A stretch of DNA of 54,432 bases from Nitrincola lacisaponensis (GCF_000691225.1 NZ_JMSZ01000040.1:1-54432), one strand, 5' to 3'. Positions 38,136 to 48,578 are shown, counted from the stretch's first letter. A program made the numbers and translations. The notes: generated by a model not told the origin, from the sequence alone.

Positions 38136-38987
38136 TCAGGCAGGCGAGATACCCCGCATGCGTTCAGACCGGCGACGCAGCAACTCCACCGTCATCAGCA
38201 TGGCGACCGACAGCAGCACCAGAATGGTCGCCACCGCCAGAATTGTCGGACTGATAGACTCACGAATACCCGACCACATCTGAATCGGCATGGTCGACTG
38301 CTCAGGTCCGGAGATAAACAGCACCACTACTACCTCATCAAACGAAGTTGCGAAAGCAAACAGAGCACCTGAAATCACACCCGGCAACACCAGAGGCAAA
38401 ATCACTTTAAAGAACGTGATCGTCGGGTTAGCACCCATGGATGCAGCGGCCCGCACCAGACTCTGGTCAAACCCCGTCAGGGTCGCCGTAACCGTTATCA
38501 CTACAAACGGAATGCCCAGCGCAGTATGCGCCAGAATGACCCCCAAATAGGTTTGAGCCAGACCGATATCCGAGAAGAAAAAGAACATTCCCGCACCGGA
38601 AATAATCACCGGTACAATCATGGGTGAAATCAGAATGGCCATCACAACCGAGCGATACGGCATAAACCGGCTGGACAACCCCAGGGCCGCAATGGTCCCA
38701 AGGATCGTTGCCAGAATCGTCGATGCAATCGCAATAATGATGCTGTTCTTGATCGAGTGCAGCCAGGCCTGCGAGGTAAAGAAGTCCTGATACCAACGCA
38801 GTGAAAAGCCCTCCGGGTCCAGCGAAAGCATCTTCTGCGTAAAGGAGAAGTAAGGCTCCGCATTAAAACTCAGCGGGATAATCACAAACAGCGGGCCAAT
38901 CAAAAAGCAGAAGATTAATCCACAGATGATTCTGAAGATGTAGTACCAGGCACGCTCAAAAGGCGTAGCATAGGCAGGTACAGCCAT
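38136..38987 (-). CDS. ABC importer permease, PotC type
   Basis: 283 residues, six membrane helices, with the permease EAA-loop region (RAAASMGANPTITFFKVILPLVLPG). Belongs to the polyamine-type (PotC/PotI) importer family. Last of four genes (ATPase, binding protein, two permeases), 13 bp after the PotB-type gene. Substrate could be putrescine, spermidine or another cationic amine; sequence alone does not decide. No clear terminator follows. Confidence 0.9.
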   Translation of the reverse strand: MAVPAYATPFERAWYYIFRIICGLIFCFLIGPLFVIIPLSFNAEPYFSFTQKMLSLDPEGFSLRWYQDFFTSQAWLHSIKNSIIIAIASTILATILGTIAALGLSSRFMPYRSVVMAILISPMIVPVIISGAGMFFFFSDIGLAQTYLGVILAHTALGIPFVVITVTATLTGFDQSLVRAAASMGANPTITFFKVILPLVLPGVISGALFAFATSFDEVVVVLFISGPEQSTMPIQMWSGIRESISPTILAVATILVLLSVAMLMTVELLRRRSERMRGISPA

Positions 38988-39000
38988 AGATGTTTCCTCC

Positions 39001-40305
39001 TTACCCCAGCTTCAGATTATCTGAACCCACCAGTTTGTTGTAGATCAGATACAGCGCAATCACCAAGCCCAGCAGCAACGATGCAATCGCAGCAGCCAGC
39101 CCCCAGTTGAGCGAGACCTGCATGTGGTAAGCAATAAAGTTGGTAATGAAACGGCCCGACTCACCACCCACCAGCGCAGGCGTAATGTAATAGCCAATGG
39201 CCAGTATAAATACCAGAATAGCTCCAGCACCAATGCCCGGCACTGTCTGCGGGAAATAGACCCGCCGGAATGCCGTAAAGCCGGTTGCACCCATTGAGCG
39301 CGCAGCCCGCATATAGGAAGGCGAAATGCTTTTCATCACCGAATAAAGCGGCAAGATCATAAAGGGCAACAGAATGTGCGTCATCGCCACGATTGTCCCC
39401 GTTTCATTGTAGATCATCTGCAAGCGCGACTGATCATCAATTACACCCAACGCCACAAGGATATTGTTCAACACCCCCTGGCTCTGCAAAATGGCAATCC
39501 AGGTCGTGGTCCGCACCAGCAAGGAAGTCCAGAATGGCAGCAACACCAGCATCATTAGCAAACTGGCACTGCGCATCGGCAGACTGGCCAGCAGGAAGGC
39601 AACCGGATATCCCAGCAGAAAACACAGGAACGTAATCAGAATACTCATCCAGAGCGTTTTGATCATCAGATCCACATAGACTCGTCGCGACTCCGGCTGA
39701 CGCACAATGGAGCCATCCGCGTCATAGCGCATATCCAGAGCAGCCAGATAATAGCTGAGTGTATACCCACGAGACTCACGCTTGATAACACTCCAGACAG
39801 CCGGATCAGCCCAGTTCCGATGTGCATCGATCAAGGTGTCACGCCAGGACTCCGGTGCTTCAACATTGGTAATACGCCGAGCAGTTCCCGTAATGGTTGA
39901 ACGCATACCGGAATATTCATAATTCAAGCGACTGGCAACACGTCCCAGATTCCGGTTTCGCTGCCCTTCTTTTAAATCATGAGCCAATGCGGCATAGACA
40001 GTTTCATCAGGCAACCCTTCACCTTCCCAGGCCTGAATAGCCAGAGCTGTGGTCGGCAAAATGGTACGCACCTCATTACTTTCAACGCTGCGTGTCAGCA
40101 TGCTGAAAATTGGAAAAATAAATGCAACCAGCAAGAACAGCATCAGGGGTGCCACCAACAGCACCGCGCGTAATTTGTTCTTGAATAACGCCCGCCTGAG
40201 GCTCACTTTAAGCGGACGACCATCAGCAGCAACCAGCGGTGCCTGAGCACCGCTGTCACTGTGGTCTGATGGATTAGCGTGCGAGCCAGGCATCGAAACG
40301 CTCAT
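39001..40305 (-). CDS. ABC importer permease, PotB type, with large extracytoplasmic insert
   Basis: 434 residues, well above the about 275-320 of enterobacterial PotB. The first helix (about 47-69) is followed by about 140 hydrophilic residues before helix 2 (about 215). The extra segment should lie in the periplasm. The EAA-type loop is intact (RAARSMGATGFTAFRRVYFPQTVPG). Start overlaps the end of the binding-protein gene by 32 bp; Met5 would shorten the overlap. Long-insert permeases of this type occur in other proteobacterial polyamine-type systems. Confidence 0.9.
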   Translation of the reverse strand: MSVSMPGSHANPSDHSDSGAQAPLVAADGRPLKVSLRRALFKNKLRAVLLVAPLMLFLLVAFIFPIFSMLTRSVESNEVRTILPTTALAIQAWEGEGLPDETVYAALAHDLKEGQRNRNLGRVASRLNYEYSGMRSTITGTARRITNVEAPESWRDTLIDAHRNWADPAVWSVIKRESRGYTLSYYLAALDMRYDADGSIVRQPESRRVYVDLMIKTLWMSILITFLCFLLGYPVAFLLASLPMRSASLLMMLVLLPFWTSLLVRTTTWIAILQSQGVLNNILVALGVIDDQSRLQMIYNETGTIVAMTHILLPFMILPLYSVMKSISPSYMRAARSMGATGFTAFRRVYFPQTVPGIGAGAILVFILAIGYYITPALVGGESGRFITNFIAYHMQVSLNWGLAAAIASLLLGLVIALYLIYNKLVGSDNLKLG

Positions 40306-41374
40306 TCAACTCATCCTGATAGTCAGCCCAGAAATCATCATCTTTTGGCAGAGCCGTAGCAAAGTTAGGCTCATAGGTCGGCATGTGCGGGGTCATATCA
40401 ATGCCGGTCGGGATGTGATTACCCACGATAGCAGCCGCACTCATGCGCGCCGGACCATAAGAGATATAACTTGCCTGTGCTGCGTTACGCTCAGTGTCGG
40501 TTGAAAAGCGCAGGAAGTCTTTGGCAACATCCAGCTTGCCTCTGGGGACAACCCATCCATCCAGCTCAAACACCTGTGCATCCCAGATGATTTCGAACGG
40601 CTGATTTTCATTGACCTGGGCATCAAAGATACGTCCATTGTAAGCAGACGCAAATGCCACCTCTTTATCCGCCAACAGCTGCGGCGGCTGAGCACCTTCT
40701 GACCACCAGATCACACTGTCTTTGATGGTATCCAGTTTCGCCAGCGCGCGCTCAACACCTTCTTCGGTCGCCAGCAGGTCGTATACATCATCATGGTCAA
40801 CACCATCCGCAATCAGCGCCCACTCGAGGTTGTTGATAGGACGACGCTGCAGTGAACGCATGCCAGGAAAGTTTTCCAGGTCAAACACATCAGCAATCGT
40901 GGAAGGCTGCTTATCTGCCGGGAACATTTCAGTGTTGAAGGCCACGATATTGGAATACACAATGGTAGCGACAAAGCACTCATCCAACGCACCCGGTATA
41001 AAGTCCTCACTGGCAGGGGTACCATCCGGAGCAGGCGACAACAGCTCATCATGGTCGAGCACTTCAATCAAACCCTCAGCGCAGGCGATTTTGGCATCTG
41101 CCGGCAACATATCAACCAGATCCCAGGTAACATTACCCGCCTCAACCTGCGCGCGCAGACCTGCCAGACCGGTAGCAGAGCGGTCAATATTGACAATGCG
41201 CTGACCTGTTTGTTCTGTCCAGGGCTTGGAGTAAGCTTCTTCCTGGCTCATGGTATATGCACCACCCCAGGACACCACATTTAGTGCCTGCTGAGCCTGT
41301 GCAGTTGAAACGACGGCAGTTGCAGAGAGCATCACTGCCGCTGTCAGAGCGGATTTACGAAAAGTCTTGGTCAT
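40274..41374 (-). CDS. Periplasmic polyamine-type solute-binding protein
   Basis: 366 residues. Sec signal peptide of about 27 residues ending AQA before QQALN, then a PotD/PotF-like binding fold (LNVVSWGGAY start, WDLVDM, YSNIVAFN, PRGKLDVAKDFL). Start chosen at ATG 41374 because CTGGAG lies 6 nt upstream. Second gene of the importer operon, after the ATPase. The ligand is unknown. An AAnAAnAA run lies about 45 nt upstream, overlapping the ATPase stop. Confidence 0.9.
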   Translation of the reverse strand: MTKTFRKSALTAAVMLSATAVVSTAQAQQALNVVSWGGAYTMSQEEAYSKPWTEQTGQRIVNIDRSATGLAGLRAQVEAGNVTWDLVDMLPADAKIACAEGLIEVLDHDELLSPAPDGTPASEDFIPGALDECFVATIVYSNIVAFNTEMFPADKQPSTIADVFDLENFPGMRSLQRRPINNLEWALIADGVDHDDVYDLLATEEGVERALAKLDTIKDSVIWWSEGAQPPQLLADKEVAFASAYNGRIFDAQVNENQPFEIIWDAQVFELDGWVVPRGKLDVAKDFLRFSTDTERNAAQASYISYGPARMSAAAIVGNHIPTGIDMTPHMPTYEPNFATALPKDDDFWADYQDELNERFDAWLAR

Positions 41375-41414
41375 TTGTAACTCCAGCATTCAGTTAATTA
41401 AAGTGGGCATTCAG

Positions 41415-41430
41415 CCTGTTGTTATTGTTA
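41415..41430 (-). promoter_or_regulatory. CA motif between ATPase and binding-protein genes
   Basis: Minus strand TAACAATAACAACAGG contains AACAATAACAA, a perfect AAnAAnAAnAA. It overlaps the ATPase stop codon. The 16-mer is repeated with one change at 42609-42624, at the start of the operon mRNA. Confidence 0.5.
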
Positions 41431-42540
41431 CGCGTCCAATGCGCGGCAATCATTGACAGTCCAGCCAACACTGATGGTGTCACCAGCCATGTAGCGATGG
41501 ACTGCAGATGAATTCGGGGTTTTCACGATAAAATCTTTATTACCAGCCACTTCAAAGCGGGTCCGCAAATGGTCACCCATATAGATAACCTCTTTGACAC
41601 GTGCCTGAAGGATATTTGGCAAACTGCCAGGATCGGGATTGATATAAACCCGCTCGGGACGCAGTGACAGCGTGGTCTTCTGCCCCTGACCTCCGACATT
41701 CACCGGCAACGCCTGAATCATGTCGCCGGAAGCAAGGCGCACTTCAGCCTGTGTTTCTGTGAGTGACAGCACATCACCGATAAATGCATTGTTTTCACCA
41801 ATAAAACTGGCCACAAATGCATTTTCCGGACGCTCATACAACTCTTCTGGCGTAGCCAGCTGCTGCACAATGCCATCATCAAAAACGGCAATCCGATCTG
41901 ACATGGTCAAAGCCTCTGACTGATCGTGCGTCACATAGATCATACTGATGCCCAGGTCTTCATGAAGATGTTTGATTTCAAACTGCATCTCTTCACGCAG
42001 ATTCTTATCCAACGCACCCAGGGGCTCGTCCATCAGCACCAAGGGCGGCTCAAACACCAAGGCACGCGCCACGGCTACACGCTGCTGCTGACCACCGGAC
42101 AACTGCGCAGGGCGCCGATCACCAAACTGCTCAAGCTTCACCATCGACAGGGCGCGTTTGACTTTGTCGGCTATTGTGGATTTGGGGATATTTCGAACTT
42201 GGAGGGGAAAAGCAAGGTTTTCAGCAACGGTCATATGAGGGAATAGCGCATAGTTTTGAAACACCATGCCAATCCCGCGCTTGTGTGGCGGCAACCTTGT
42301 AATCGGTGTACCGTCCAGCAAAATCTGGCCATGCGTGGGAACTTCAAAGCCCGCCATCATCATCAGACAGGTTGTCTTGCCCGACCCTGACGGACCCAGC
42401 AGGGTAATAAACTCACCCTGATCCATATCCAGATTAAAATTCTTAACAACCAGTGTCTCGCCGTCGTAAGTCTTTTGCACACTATCAAAGACTACAAACG
42501 ATTTTTTCTTTTCAGAATCAGCGCCATTCGGCTTTTCCAT
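41428..42540 (-). CDS. ABC importer ATPase, PotA type
   Basis: 370 residues. Walker A GPSGSGKTT, signature LSGGQQQRVAVARAL, Walker B LVLMDEPLGALD, switch His in YVTHDQ, then a C-terminal TOBE-like regulatory domain (about 285-365). Polyamine/iron/sulfate-type CUT-class ATPase. First gene of the importer operon, with a promoter at 42634-42662 and GGGAGG before the ATG. Confidence 0.93.
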   Translation of the reverse strand: MEKPNGADSEKKKSFVVFDSVQKTYDGETLVVKNFNLDMDQGEFITLLGPSGSGKTTCLMMMAGFEVPTHGQILLDGTPITRLPPHKRGIGMVFQNYALFPHMTVAENLAFPLQVRNIPKSTIADKVKRALSMVKLEQFGDRRPAQLSGGQQQRVAVARALVFEPPLVLMDEPLGALDKNLREEMQFEIKHLHEDLGISMIYVTHDQSEALTMSDRIAVFDDGIVQQLATPEELYERPENAFVASFIGENNAFIGDVLSLTETQAEVRLASGDMIQALPVNVGGQGQKTTLSLRPERVYINPDPGSLPNILQARVKEVIYMGDHLRTRFEVAGNKDFIVKTPNSSAVHRYMAGDTISVGWTVNDCRALDA

Positions 42541-42608
42541 TGGAAATAATCCTCCCGTCTGTCAGGCGGGGCAGGTGACCTGTAGAGGGCTGTAATCACC
42601 CTGCCAGG

Positions 42609-42627
42609 CCTGTCGTTATTGTTATTT
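42609..42627 (-). promoter_or_regulatory. CA motif at the 5' end of the importer mRNA
   Basis: Minus strand AAATAACAATAACG holds AAnAAnAAnAA. It lies at the predicted transcription start (near 42627) and about 75 nt before the ATPase ATG. Such runs are Hfq/Crc-binding sites in Pseudomonas. A nearly identical 16-mer is at 41415-41430. Confidence 0.5.
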
Positions 42628-42633
42628 GACTTA

Positions 42634-42662
42634 GGTATAACCGATCTGGAAAAGGATGTAAA
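42634..42662 (-). promoter_or_regulatory. Promoter of the ABC importer operon
   Basis: Minus strand TTTACA (42657-42662), 17-bp spacer, TATACC (42634-42639): a good sigma70 match. The rest of 42541-42872 holds the leader and a weak tRNA terminator; I see no gene in it. Confidence 0.6.
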
Positions 42663-42850
42663 ACAACTACAGCGATTTTTTACGGCAAAAATTATACAAA
42701 TTCCGAGGCTTACACCGCTTCAGACCGCATGATTTCTGACAAAATAGGGAAGAAAAAAAATTTATCCGAAGGCATAAATTTGATCGCAATGACAGCTGCA
42801 TTGCAGTAGAACAGGGAAGGGATCAGAACAGCAGGATTTAAACACAGGAC

Positions 42851-42869
42851 AAAAACAGACAGTTCTGTT
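42851..42869 (-). terminator. Weak intrinsic terminator after the tRNA genes
   Basis: Minus strand AACAGA, ACTG loop, TCTGTT, running into T residues. Only 6 bp and A/T-rich, but placed right after tRNA-fMet. Confidence 0.5.
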
Positions 42870-42872
42870 GAA

Positions 42873-42949
<77 letters not shown>

Positions 42950-42965
42950 TCAACATGAACTTAAA

Positions 42966-43051
42966 TGGTGCCGACGGCCGGACTCGAACCGGCACGAGCA
43001 TAGCTCACCACCCCCTCAAGATGGCGTGTCTACCAATTTCACCACGTCGGC
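42966..43051 (-). tRNA. tRNA-Leu (GAG)
   Basis: 86 nt with encoded CCA and a long variable arm as in class II tRNAs. Anticodon loop TTGAGGG gives anticodon GAG (reads CUC/CUU). Closely resembles E. coli leuU, which is also next to secG. 28 bp downstream of secG and probably cotranscribed with it. Confidence 0.95.
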
Positions 43052-43079
43052 TAAACGCTTCAGAACTGATGACTGAGGA

Positions 43080-43451
43080 TCAGTCAACAGTCGGAATATC
43101 ACTCGAACTTGCAGCACCGGATGCACGCGGCACTTCCAGTACAGGCAACTCTTCGGCACGCTCTGCGGCAGATTCAATCACCTGTAGCGACGGGATGCCT
43201 GCCTGACCCACATTAGCTGCCCGCTCTTTAGCGAAGTAAGCCAATGCAAAGCTAGTAGCAAACAAAATTGCCGCAACCAGTGCTGTAATCTTGACCATAA
43301 AGCCGGTGTTCCCGGTACTGCCAAATACAGTCTGGGAGGCACCTGCACCAAACGAAGCACCCGCTTCTGCACCTTTGCCCTGCTGCAGCAGTACCAGAGC
43401 GATAATCGCAGCAGCAAGCAATACGTGTACAATCAGAACAAGTGTTTCCAT
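43080..43451 (-). CDS. secG: Protein translocase subunit SecG
   Basis: Small partner of SecYE. 123 residues with two membrane helices (about 4-24 and 53-74), the conserved VLLQQGKGAEAGASFG loop between them, and a Pro/Ala/Ser-rich tail. Start at ATG 43451 (METLV), 4 nt after tpiA; a second ATG 12 bp upstream overlaps tpiA and is less typical. Confidence 0.95.
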   Translation of the reverse strand: METLVLIVHVLLAAAIIALVLLQQGKGAEAGASFGAGASQTVFGSTGNTGFMVKITALVAAILFATSFALAYFAKERAANVGQAGIPSLQVIESAAERAEELPVLEVPRASGAASSSDIPTVD

Positions 43452-43455
43452 TCTC

Positions 43456-44235
43456 TCAACCATCTATTGTGCTATTGGCCGCAGCGCGACAAATAGCCGT
43501 GAATTCTTCAGATACCAACGCTGCACCGCCGATCAAGCCACCATCAATATCAGCTTGTCCGAACAGCTGTTCAGCATTGGCAGCCTTGACACTGCCACCA
43601 TACAAAATAATCATCCGGTCTGCCAAAGGCTGACCATAGCGACTGGCAAGCGTCTCGCGTATAAAGGCATGGACCGCCTGAGCCTGCTCGGGTGTTGCAG
43701 TTTTACCTGTACCTATGGCCCAGACGGGCTCATATGCCAACACCAGAGAGGAGACAGCATGGCTATCCAAACCCTCGAGCGCCTCTATCAGCTGACTGGC
43801 AATGACCTGCTCAACCTGCTGCGCTTCGCGCTGTTCAAGTATTTCGCCCACACACAAAATCGGGGTCAACCCTACACTCAGCACCTGAGCAAGTTTGGTC
43901 GCAATACATTGATCGTTTTCAGCATAATCACTGCGGCGTTCGGAATGACCTACCAGGACATAACGCACACCCAAATCAGCCAACATAGCTGCCGAACAAT
44001 CACCTGTATGCGCCCCGTCCTGACCGAATCGAGACACATCCTGAGCACCAAGCTGAATGACATCAGGGTTTAGCATCTTGCCAACCTGATCCAGGTACAC
44101 CAGAGGTGGACAGATCACAATATCAATGGCATCTGCCAGATCAGTTAACTGCGCGACCAACGTCTCGACCAGCAGTTGATTCTGCTCGATCCGTCCATGC
44201 ATTTTCCAGTTTCCTGCTACCAGTGCTTTACGCAT
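43456..44235 (-). CDS. tpiA: Triosephosphate isomerase
   Basis: Interconverts DHAP and GAP. AGNWKMHG start, catalytic His in VLVGHSERR (near 96), catalytic Glu in AYEPVWAIGTGKT (near 168), phosphate loop LYGGSVK. 259 residues. Between glmM (47 bp) and secG, the conserved gammaproteobacterial order. Confidence 0.97.
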   Translation of the reverse strand: MRKALVAGNWKMHGRIEQNQLLVETLVAQLTDLADAIDIVICPPLVYLDQVGKMLNPDVIQLGAQDVSRFGQDGAHTGDCSAAMLADLGVRYVLVGHSERRSDYAENDQCIATKLAQVLSVGLTPILCVGEILEQREAQQVEQVIASQLIEALEGLDSHAVSSLVLAYEPVWAIGTGKTATPEQAQAVHAFIRETLASRYGQPLADRMIILYGGSVKAANAEQLFGQADIDGGLIGGAALVSEEFTAICRAAANSTIDG

Positions 44236-44282
44236 TGATAAGGCTCCTCATAAAAGAGGCGCAAATCTTAACTGAGTTGAAT

Positions 44283-45632
44283 TCAGGTTACAAGACCAGA
44301 CAGGGCTTTTTCCACTGCACCCGCCAACTCCTTACACAAACTCACCACCAGCGCCGAATCCTCACCCTCAACCATCACCCGTACCAGCGGCTCAGTACCC
44401 GACGGCCTCAGCAACACACGCCCTCGATCGCCCAGCTGCAGCTCTGCCTGCTGCACTGCCTGTTGCACTGCGCTCACTCCTAGCGGGTCAACCCCCTTAG
44501 GCACAGCAACATTAATCATTTTCTGTGGCAGCTTGGCTACCCCCTGCTTCAGCTCTGCCAGCGTTTTGCCGGTATCAGCCATCGCCTTGAGCACCTGCAG
44601 GGCAGCGACAATACCATCCCCGGTCGTGCTCAACTGCTTGCAGACGATATGACCTGAGCTTTCGCCACCCAGATCCCAGCCCTGCGCCTGCAACTGTTCC
44701 ATTACATAACGGTCCCCGACCTTGGCTCGCATAAAGGGTATGGCTTCACGCTTAAACGCTTGCTCGAGACCGAAGTTCGACATCAGGGTCCCCACTACAC
44801 CACCACTCAGCATCCCCTGGGCACGCATCGCCAGAGCAATGATATACAGCAGTTCATCACCATCGACCACTACACCCTGGTGATCCACCATGATCAACCG
44901 GTCACCGTCACCATCCAGAGCAATCCCCAGATCAGCGCCTTCCGCCTCAACAACCTTAAGCAAGGCAGCCACATCTGTAGCGCCGGATTTCAGGTTGATA
45001 TTCACCCCATCCGGTGAAGAAGCAATTTCGATAACTTCAGCGCCCAGCTCCTGGAACACACAGGGTGCAACATGGTAGGTCGCACCATTGGCACAATCCA
45101 GCACTATCTTGAGCCCCTTCAAGCGCAGATTGCCATTCACTGTACCCTTGCAGTATTCGATATAGCGGCCTGCTGCATCTTCAATTCGACGCGCCTTGCC
45201 CAGCTGTGCGGAGTTGACCGTAGACATGGACAGATCCATCTGCGCCTCAATTGCCAACTCTATCGGATCTGGCAGCTTGGTGCCCTTGGCTGAAAAAAAC
45301 TTGATGCCGTTATCCTGATAAGGGTTATGCGAAGCACTGATCACAATACCTGCATCAGCACGGAAGGTACGGGTCAGATAGGCGATAGCCGGTGTTGGCA
45401 TAGGGCCAGTAAGCAATACGTCCACGCCTGCGGCAGACAAACCAGCCTCTAACGCGGACTCAAACATATAACCGGATATACGCGTATCCTTGCCGATTAC
45501 TATCTTGCTGCGCCCTTCCCGAGCAAAGACACAACCGGCAGCCCAACCCAGCTTCAACACAAAATCCGGCGTAATCGGAAATACACCCACTTCACCACGA
45601 ATACCGTCTGTACCAAAATACTTACGCGTCAC
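44283..45632 (-). CDS. glmM: Phosphoglucosamine mutase
   Basis: Makes glucosamine-1-phosphate for UDP-GlcNAc. Phosphoserine in [12 protein letters not shown] (near 102), metal site DGDGDR (near 242), sugar motif GGESSGH, and phosphate-binding [10 protein letters not shown] near the C-terminus. 449 residues. One base after folP, so tightly coupled. Confidence 0.97.
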   Translation of the reverse strand: MTRKYFGTDGIRGEVGVFPITPDFVLKLGWAAGCVFAREGRSKIVIGKDTRISGYMFESALEAGLSAAGVDVLLTGPMPTPAIAYLTRTFRADAGIVISASHNPYQDNGIKFFSAKGTKLPDPIELAIEAQMDLSMSTVNSAQLGKARRIEDAAGRYIEYCKGTVNGNLRLKGLKIVLDCANGATYHVAPCVFQELGAEVIEIASSPDGVNINLKSGATDVAALLKVVEAEGADLGIALDGDGDRLIMVDHQGVVVDGDELLYIIALAMRAQGMLSGGVVGTLMSNFGLEQAFKREAIPFMRAKVGDRYVMEQLQAQGWDLGGESSGHIVCKQLSTTGDGIVAALQVLKAMADTGKTLAELKQGVAKLPQKMINVAVPKGVDPLGVSAVQQAVQQAELQLGDRGRVLLRPSGTEPLVRVMVEGEDSALVVSLCKELAGAVEKALSGLVT

Positions 45633-45633
45633 A

Positions 45634-46500
45634 TCAACTCTCCCACGCTTCCTGACAGGTGGCTAGCCACAAGTTTAACGCATCCACGGTTTCAGGCACA
45701 TCATGAACACGGATAATCCGCGCACCCTTTTGAGCTGCCAAAAGCGCAGACGCCAGACTAGCTGCCAAGCGCTGTTCTACCGGCTTTCCGGTCACCTGAC
45801 CCAACATACTTTTTCGTGAAGTACCACTCAATACCGGATAGCCTAAAGCCACTAACTGATCCAGGCGATTCAAAAGGCAGAGATTATGCCTGAGCGTCTT
45901 GCCAAACCCAAAGCCCGGATCAAGCAGGATTTGATCTTCCGCAATACCTGCCTGACGACAGCGGGCTACCTGCTGCTGCAAAAAGCCGATAACGTCCGTT
46001 ACCACATCCTGATATTGGGGCTGAACCTGCATGGTTTGCGGATTATCACCCTGCATATGCATCAGGCAAACAGGCAAACCGACCTCTACCGCTGCTTCAA
46101 GCGCACCCGGACGCTGCAGCGCCCGCACATCATTGATCAACCCAACACCCAACGCAGCCGCCTCACGAATCACATCGGGCTGACTGCTATCCAGTGAAAT
46201 GACCACACCCAGCTGATTCAGACGTTCAACAACCGGCAACACCCGCTCCAGTTCAGCATCAAGGCTGACAGGCTCAGCACCCGGGCGCGTCGACTCACCA
46301 CCGACATCCAGCACTTTAGCGCCGGCTTCCACCATGGCTTCGGCCTTGCGCAGCACAGCATCAACCGAGAGACGATCCTGACGATAATACTGACCACCAT
46401 CCGAGAAAGAATCGGGCGTTACATTCAGAATCCCCATCACCACCGGCCGGGAAAGATCAAGACTACGACGTCCACAACGCAATATTGGAATTTCAGGCAC
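45634..46500 (-). CDS. folP: Dihydropteroate synthase
   Basis: Joins p-aminobenzoate to the pterin from FolK; target of sulfonamides. [23 protein letters not shown] and DPGFGFGKT motifs; 288 residues. Adjacent to glmM and downstream of ftsH as in E. coli, but separated from ftsH by an intrinsic terminator. Confidence 0.97.
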   Translation of the reverse strand: MPEIPILRCGRRSLDLSRPVVMGILNVTPDSFSDGGQYYRQDRLSVDAVLRKAEAMVEAGAKVLDVGGESTRPGAEPVSLDAELERVLPVVERLNQLGVVISLDSSQPDVIREAAALGVGLINDVRALQRPGALEAAVEVGLPVCLMHMQGDNPQTMQVQPQYQDVVTDVIGFLQQQVARCRQAGIAEDQILLDPGFGFGKTLRHNLCLLNRLDQLVALGYPVLSGTSRKSMLGQVTGKPVEQRLAASLASALLAAQKGARIIRVHDVPETVDALNLWLATCQEAWES

Positions 46501-46519
46501 TTTCAGGTCCTTATTATGT

Positions 46520-46545
46520 AAAAAGCCGACACGGAGTCGGCTTTT
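46520..46545 (-). terminator. Intrinsic terminator between ftsH and folP
   Basis: AGCCGAC/GTCGGCT stem with a 5-nt loop, flanked by A and T runs (bidirectional in form). On the minus strand it lies after ftsH, about 20 nt before folP, so folP-glmM rely on readthrough. Confidence 0.8.
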
Positions 46546-46565
46546 ATGCAGATCAAGGGCTGCGT

Positions 46566-48578
46566 TTAACGCGGCCCGTTGTCTCTGGAATCCTCATCTG
46601 TATCAGGCTCATTCCAGGGGTTTGAGTCTTCCACTTCATCAACATGAACATCAGTTTCATCTACTTCAGCGGCATGTTCAGCATCAACCGGCTCATCCGC
46701 AACAGGCATGTCTGCATCTGCTTGCGCTGCAGCAGGTTCTGCTTTGACAGGTTCTTCCTGCCAGCCATCCGGGGCACTGACGGGCTGACGTGCCATCAAC
46801 TCATCCAGCTGTTTGGAGCCGATAGTTTCATACTTCATCAACGCTTCAGTCATAGTGTCCAGAATATCGCGATTATCTGTCAGAATCTTATAAGCCCGCT
46901 GATAGCAATCATCGATTATCTGCTTCACTTCGGCATCAATCATACGCTGAGTTTCTTCAGACTTGGCCTTGGCGCCACCACCCATGCCACGACCAAAGGG
47001 ATCATCATCCTCTTCAGCATAGAGCAATGGCCCCAGCGTTTCACTCAGACCCCATTTGGTCACCATATTGCGCGCCAGAGTCGTCGCACGCTGAATATCG
47101 TTGGACGCACCCGTTGTCACACCCTCTTTGCCCAGAGTCATCTCTTCCGCAATACGGCCACCGTAGAGTGAACAGATCTGGGACAGAATGCCCTGACGGC
47201 TATGACTGTAACGATCCTCTGCGGGCAGGAACATGGTCACACCCAGTGCACGACCACGAGGAATGATAGACACCTTGTACACAGGATCATGCTCCGGCAT
47301 CAGACGCCCAACGATCGCATGACCGGATTCATGATAGGCTGTGTTCAGGCGCTCTTTATAAGACATCACCATGGAACGGCGCTCGGCCCCCATCATGATT
47401 TTGTCTTTCGCCTTTTCAAATTCTTCCATGCCAACTGTGCGCTTGCCAAAACGAGCGGCAAAGAGTGCTGCTTCGTTCACCAGGTTCGCCAGATCCGCAC
47501 CAGAGAAACCAGGCGTACCACGAGCAATCAGATCCGAGCGCACATCATCACCCAGCGGCACTTTACGCATATGTACTTTCAAAATCTGGTCACGACCACG
47601 GATATCCGGCAGCCCCACATGCACCTGTCGGTCAAAACGTCCGGGACGCAGCAATGCAGGATCGAGTACATCCGGACGGTTAGTCGCCGCAATAACGATA
47701 ATACCTTCAGTACCCTCGAAACCATCCATCTCAACCAGCAACTGGTTCAGTGTCTGCTCACGCTCATCATTACCACCACCGAGACCAACACCACGGCTAC
47801 GGCCAACGGCATCGATCTCATCGATAAAGATGATACAGGGGGCATGCTTTTTCGCCTGGTCGAACATGTCACGGACACGGGACGCACCCACACCGACAAA
47901 CATTTCAACGAAGTCAGAACCGGAAATGCTGAAAAAGGGCACCTTTGCCTCACCGGCAATCGCTTTGGCAAGCAGGGTTTTACCGGTACCCGGTGAGCCA
48001 GCCATCAATACACCACGAGGAATATGACCACCCAGACGCTGGAACTTCCCCGGATCACGCAGGTAATCAACCAGCTCAGCGACTTCCTCTTTCGCCTCTT
48101 CTACACCGGCGACATCATCAAAGGTGGTTTTGATCTGGTCTTCGCTCATCATACGAGCCTTGGACTTGCCAAATGACATAGGGCCGCCTTTGCCACCGGC
48201 ACCACCCTGCATCTGTCGCATGAAGAACATGAAAATCGCAATAATGATCAGGATCGGGAAGGCCGCAACCAGCAACTGAGTCCAGATACTCTGGCCCTCT
48301 GGCTGCTTGCCTTCAATCAGAACATTGTTTGACAGCAGATCATCGATCAGTTTGGGGTCCTGAACCGCTGGGCGAATGGTGGTAAAACCCTCGCCTGTCT
48401 GACGTTGCCCAGAGATGGTAAAACCGTCAATCAGCACTCTGGAGACACGGCCAGCCTGAACCTCTTCCACGAACTCTGAATAGGAAATTTTTCCGGTTTC
48501 AGGCTCGGTACTGAAGTTATTGAAAATTGTTAATAGCACTGCCGCAATCACCAGCCACAGCACCAAATTTTTTGCCAT
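46566..48578 (-). CDS. ftsH: ATP-dependent zinc metalloprotease FtsH
   Basis: Membrane AAA+ protease of membrane proteins and regulators such as LpxC and sigma32. From ATG 48578: helix 1 (about 4-22), periplasmic domain, helix 2 (about 100-120), Walker A GSPGTGKT, second region of homology ([20 protein letters not shown]), zinc motif HESGH, and an acidic C-terminal tail. 670 residues. The open frame continues 35 codons upstream but is not FtsH-like. rlmE, normally just upstream, is absent. Confidence 0.96.
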   Translation of the reverse strand: MAKNLVLWLVIAAVLLTIFNNFSTEPETGKISYSEFVEEVQAGRVSRVLIDGFTISGQRQTGEGFTTIRPAVQDPKLIDDLLSNNVLIEGKQPEGQSIWTQLLVAAFPILIIIAIFMFFMRQMQGGAGGKGGPMSFGKSKARMMSEDQIKTTFDDVAGVEEAKEEVAELVDYLRDPGKFQRLGGHIPRGVLMAGSPGTGKTLLAKAIAGEAKVPFFSISGSDFVEMFVGVGASRVRDMFDQAKKHAPCIIFIDEIDAVGRSRGVGLGGGNDEREQTLNQLLVEMDGFEGTEGIIVIAATNRPDVLDPALLRPGRFDRQVHVGLPDIRGRDQILKVHMRKVPLGDDVRSDLIARGTPGFSGADLANLVNEAALFAARFGKRTVGMEEFEKAKDKIMMGAERRSMVMSYKERLNTAYHESGHAIVGRLMPEHDPVYKVSIIPRGRALGVTMFLPAEDRYSHSRQGILSQICSLYGGRIAEEMTLGKEGVTTGASNDIQRATTLARNMVTKWGLSETLGPLLYAEEDDDPFGRGMGGGAKAKSEETQRMIDAEVKQIIDDCYQRAYKILTDNRDILDTMTEALMKYETIGSKQLDELMARQPVSAPDGWQEEPVKAEPAAAQADADMPVADEPVDAEHAAEVDETDVHVDEVEDSNPWNEPDTDEDSRDNGPR

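Noticed and set aside
47202-47996. 264-codon open frame opposite ftsH
   Set aside because: Antisense to the AAA domain; no domain, start or context support.
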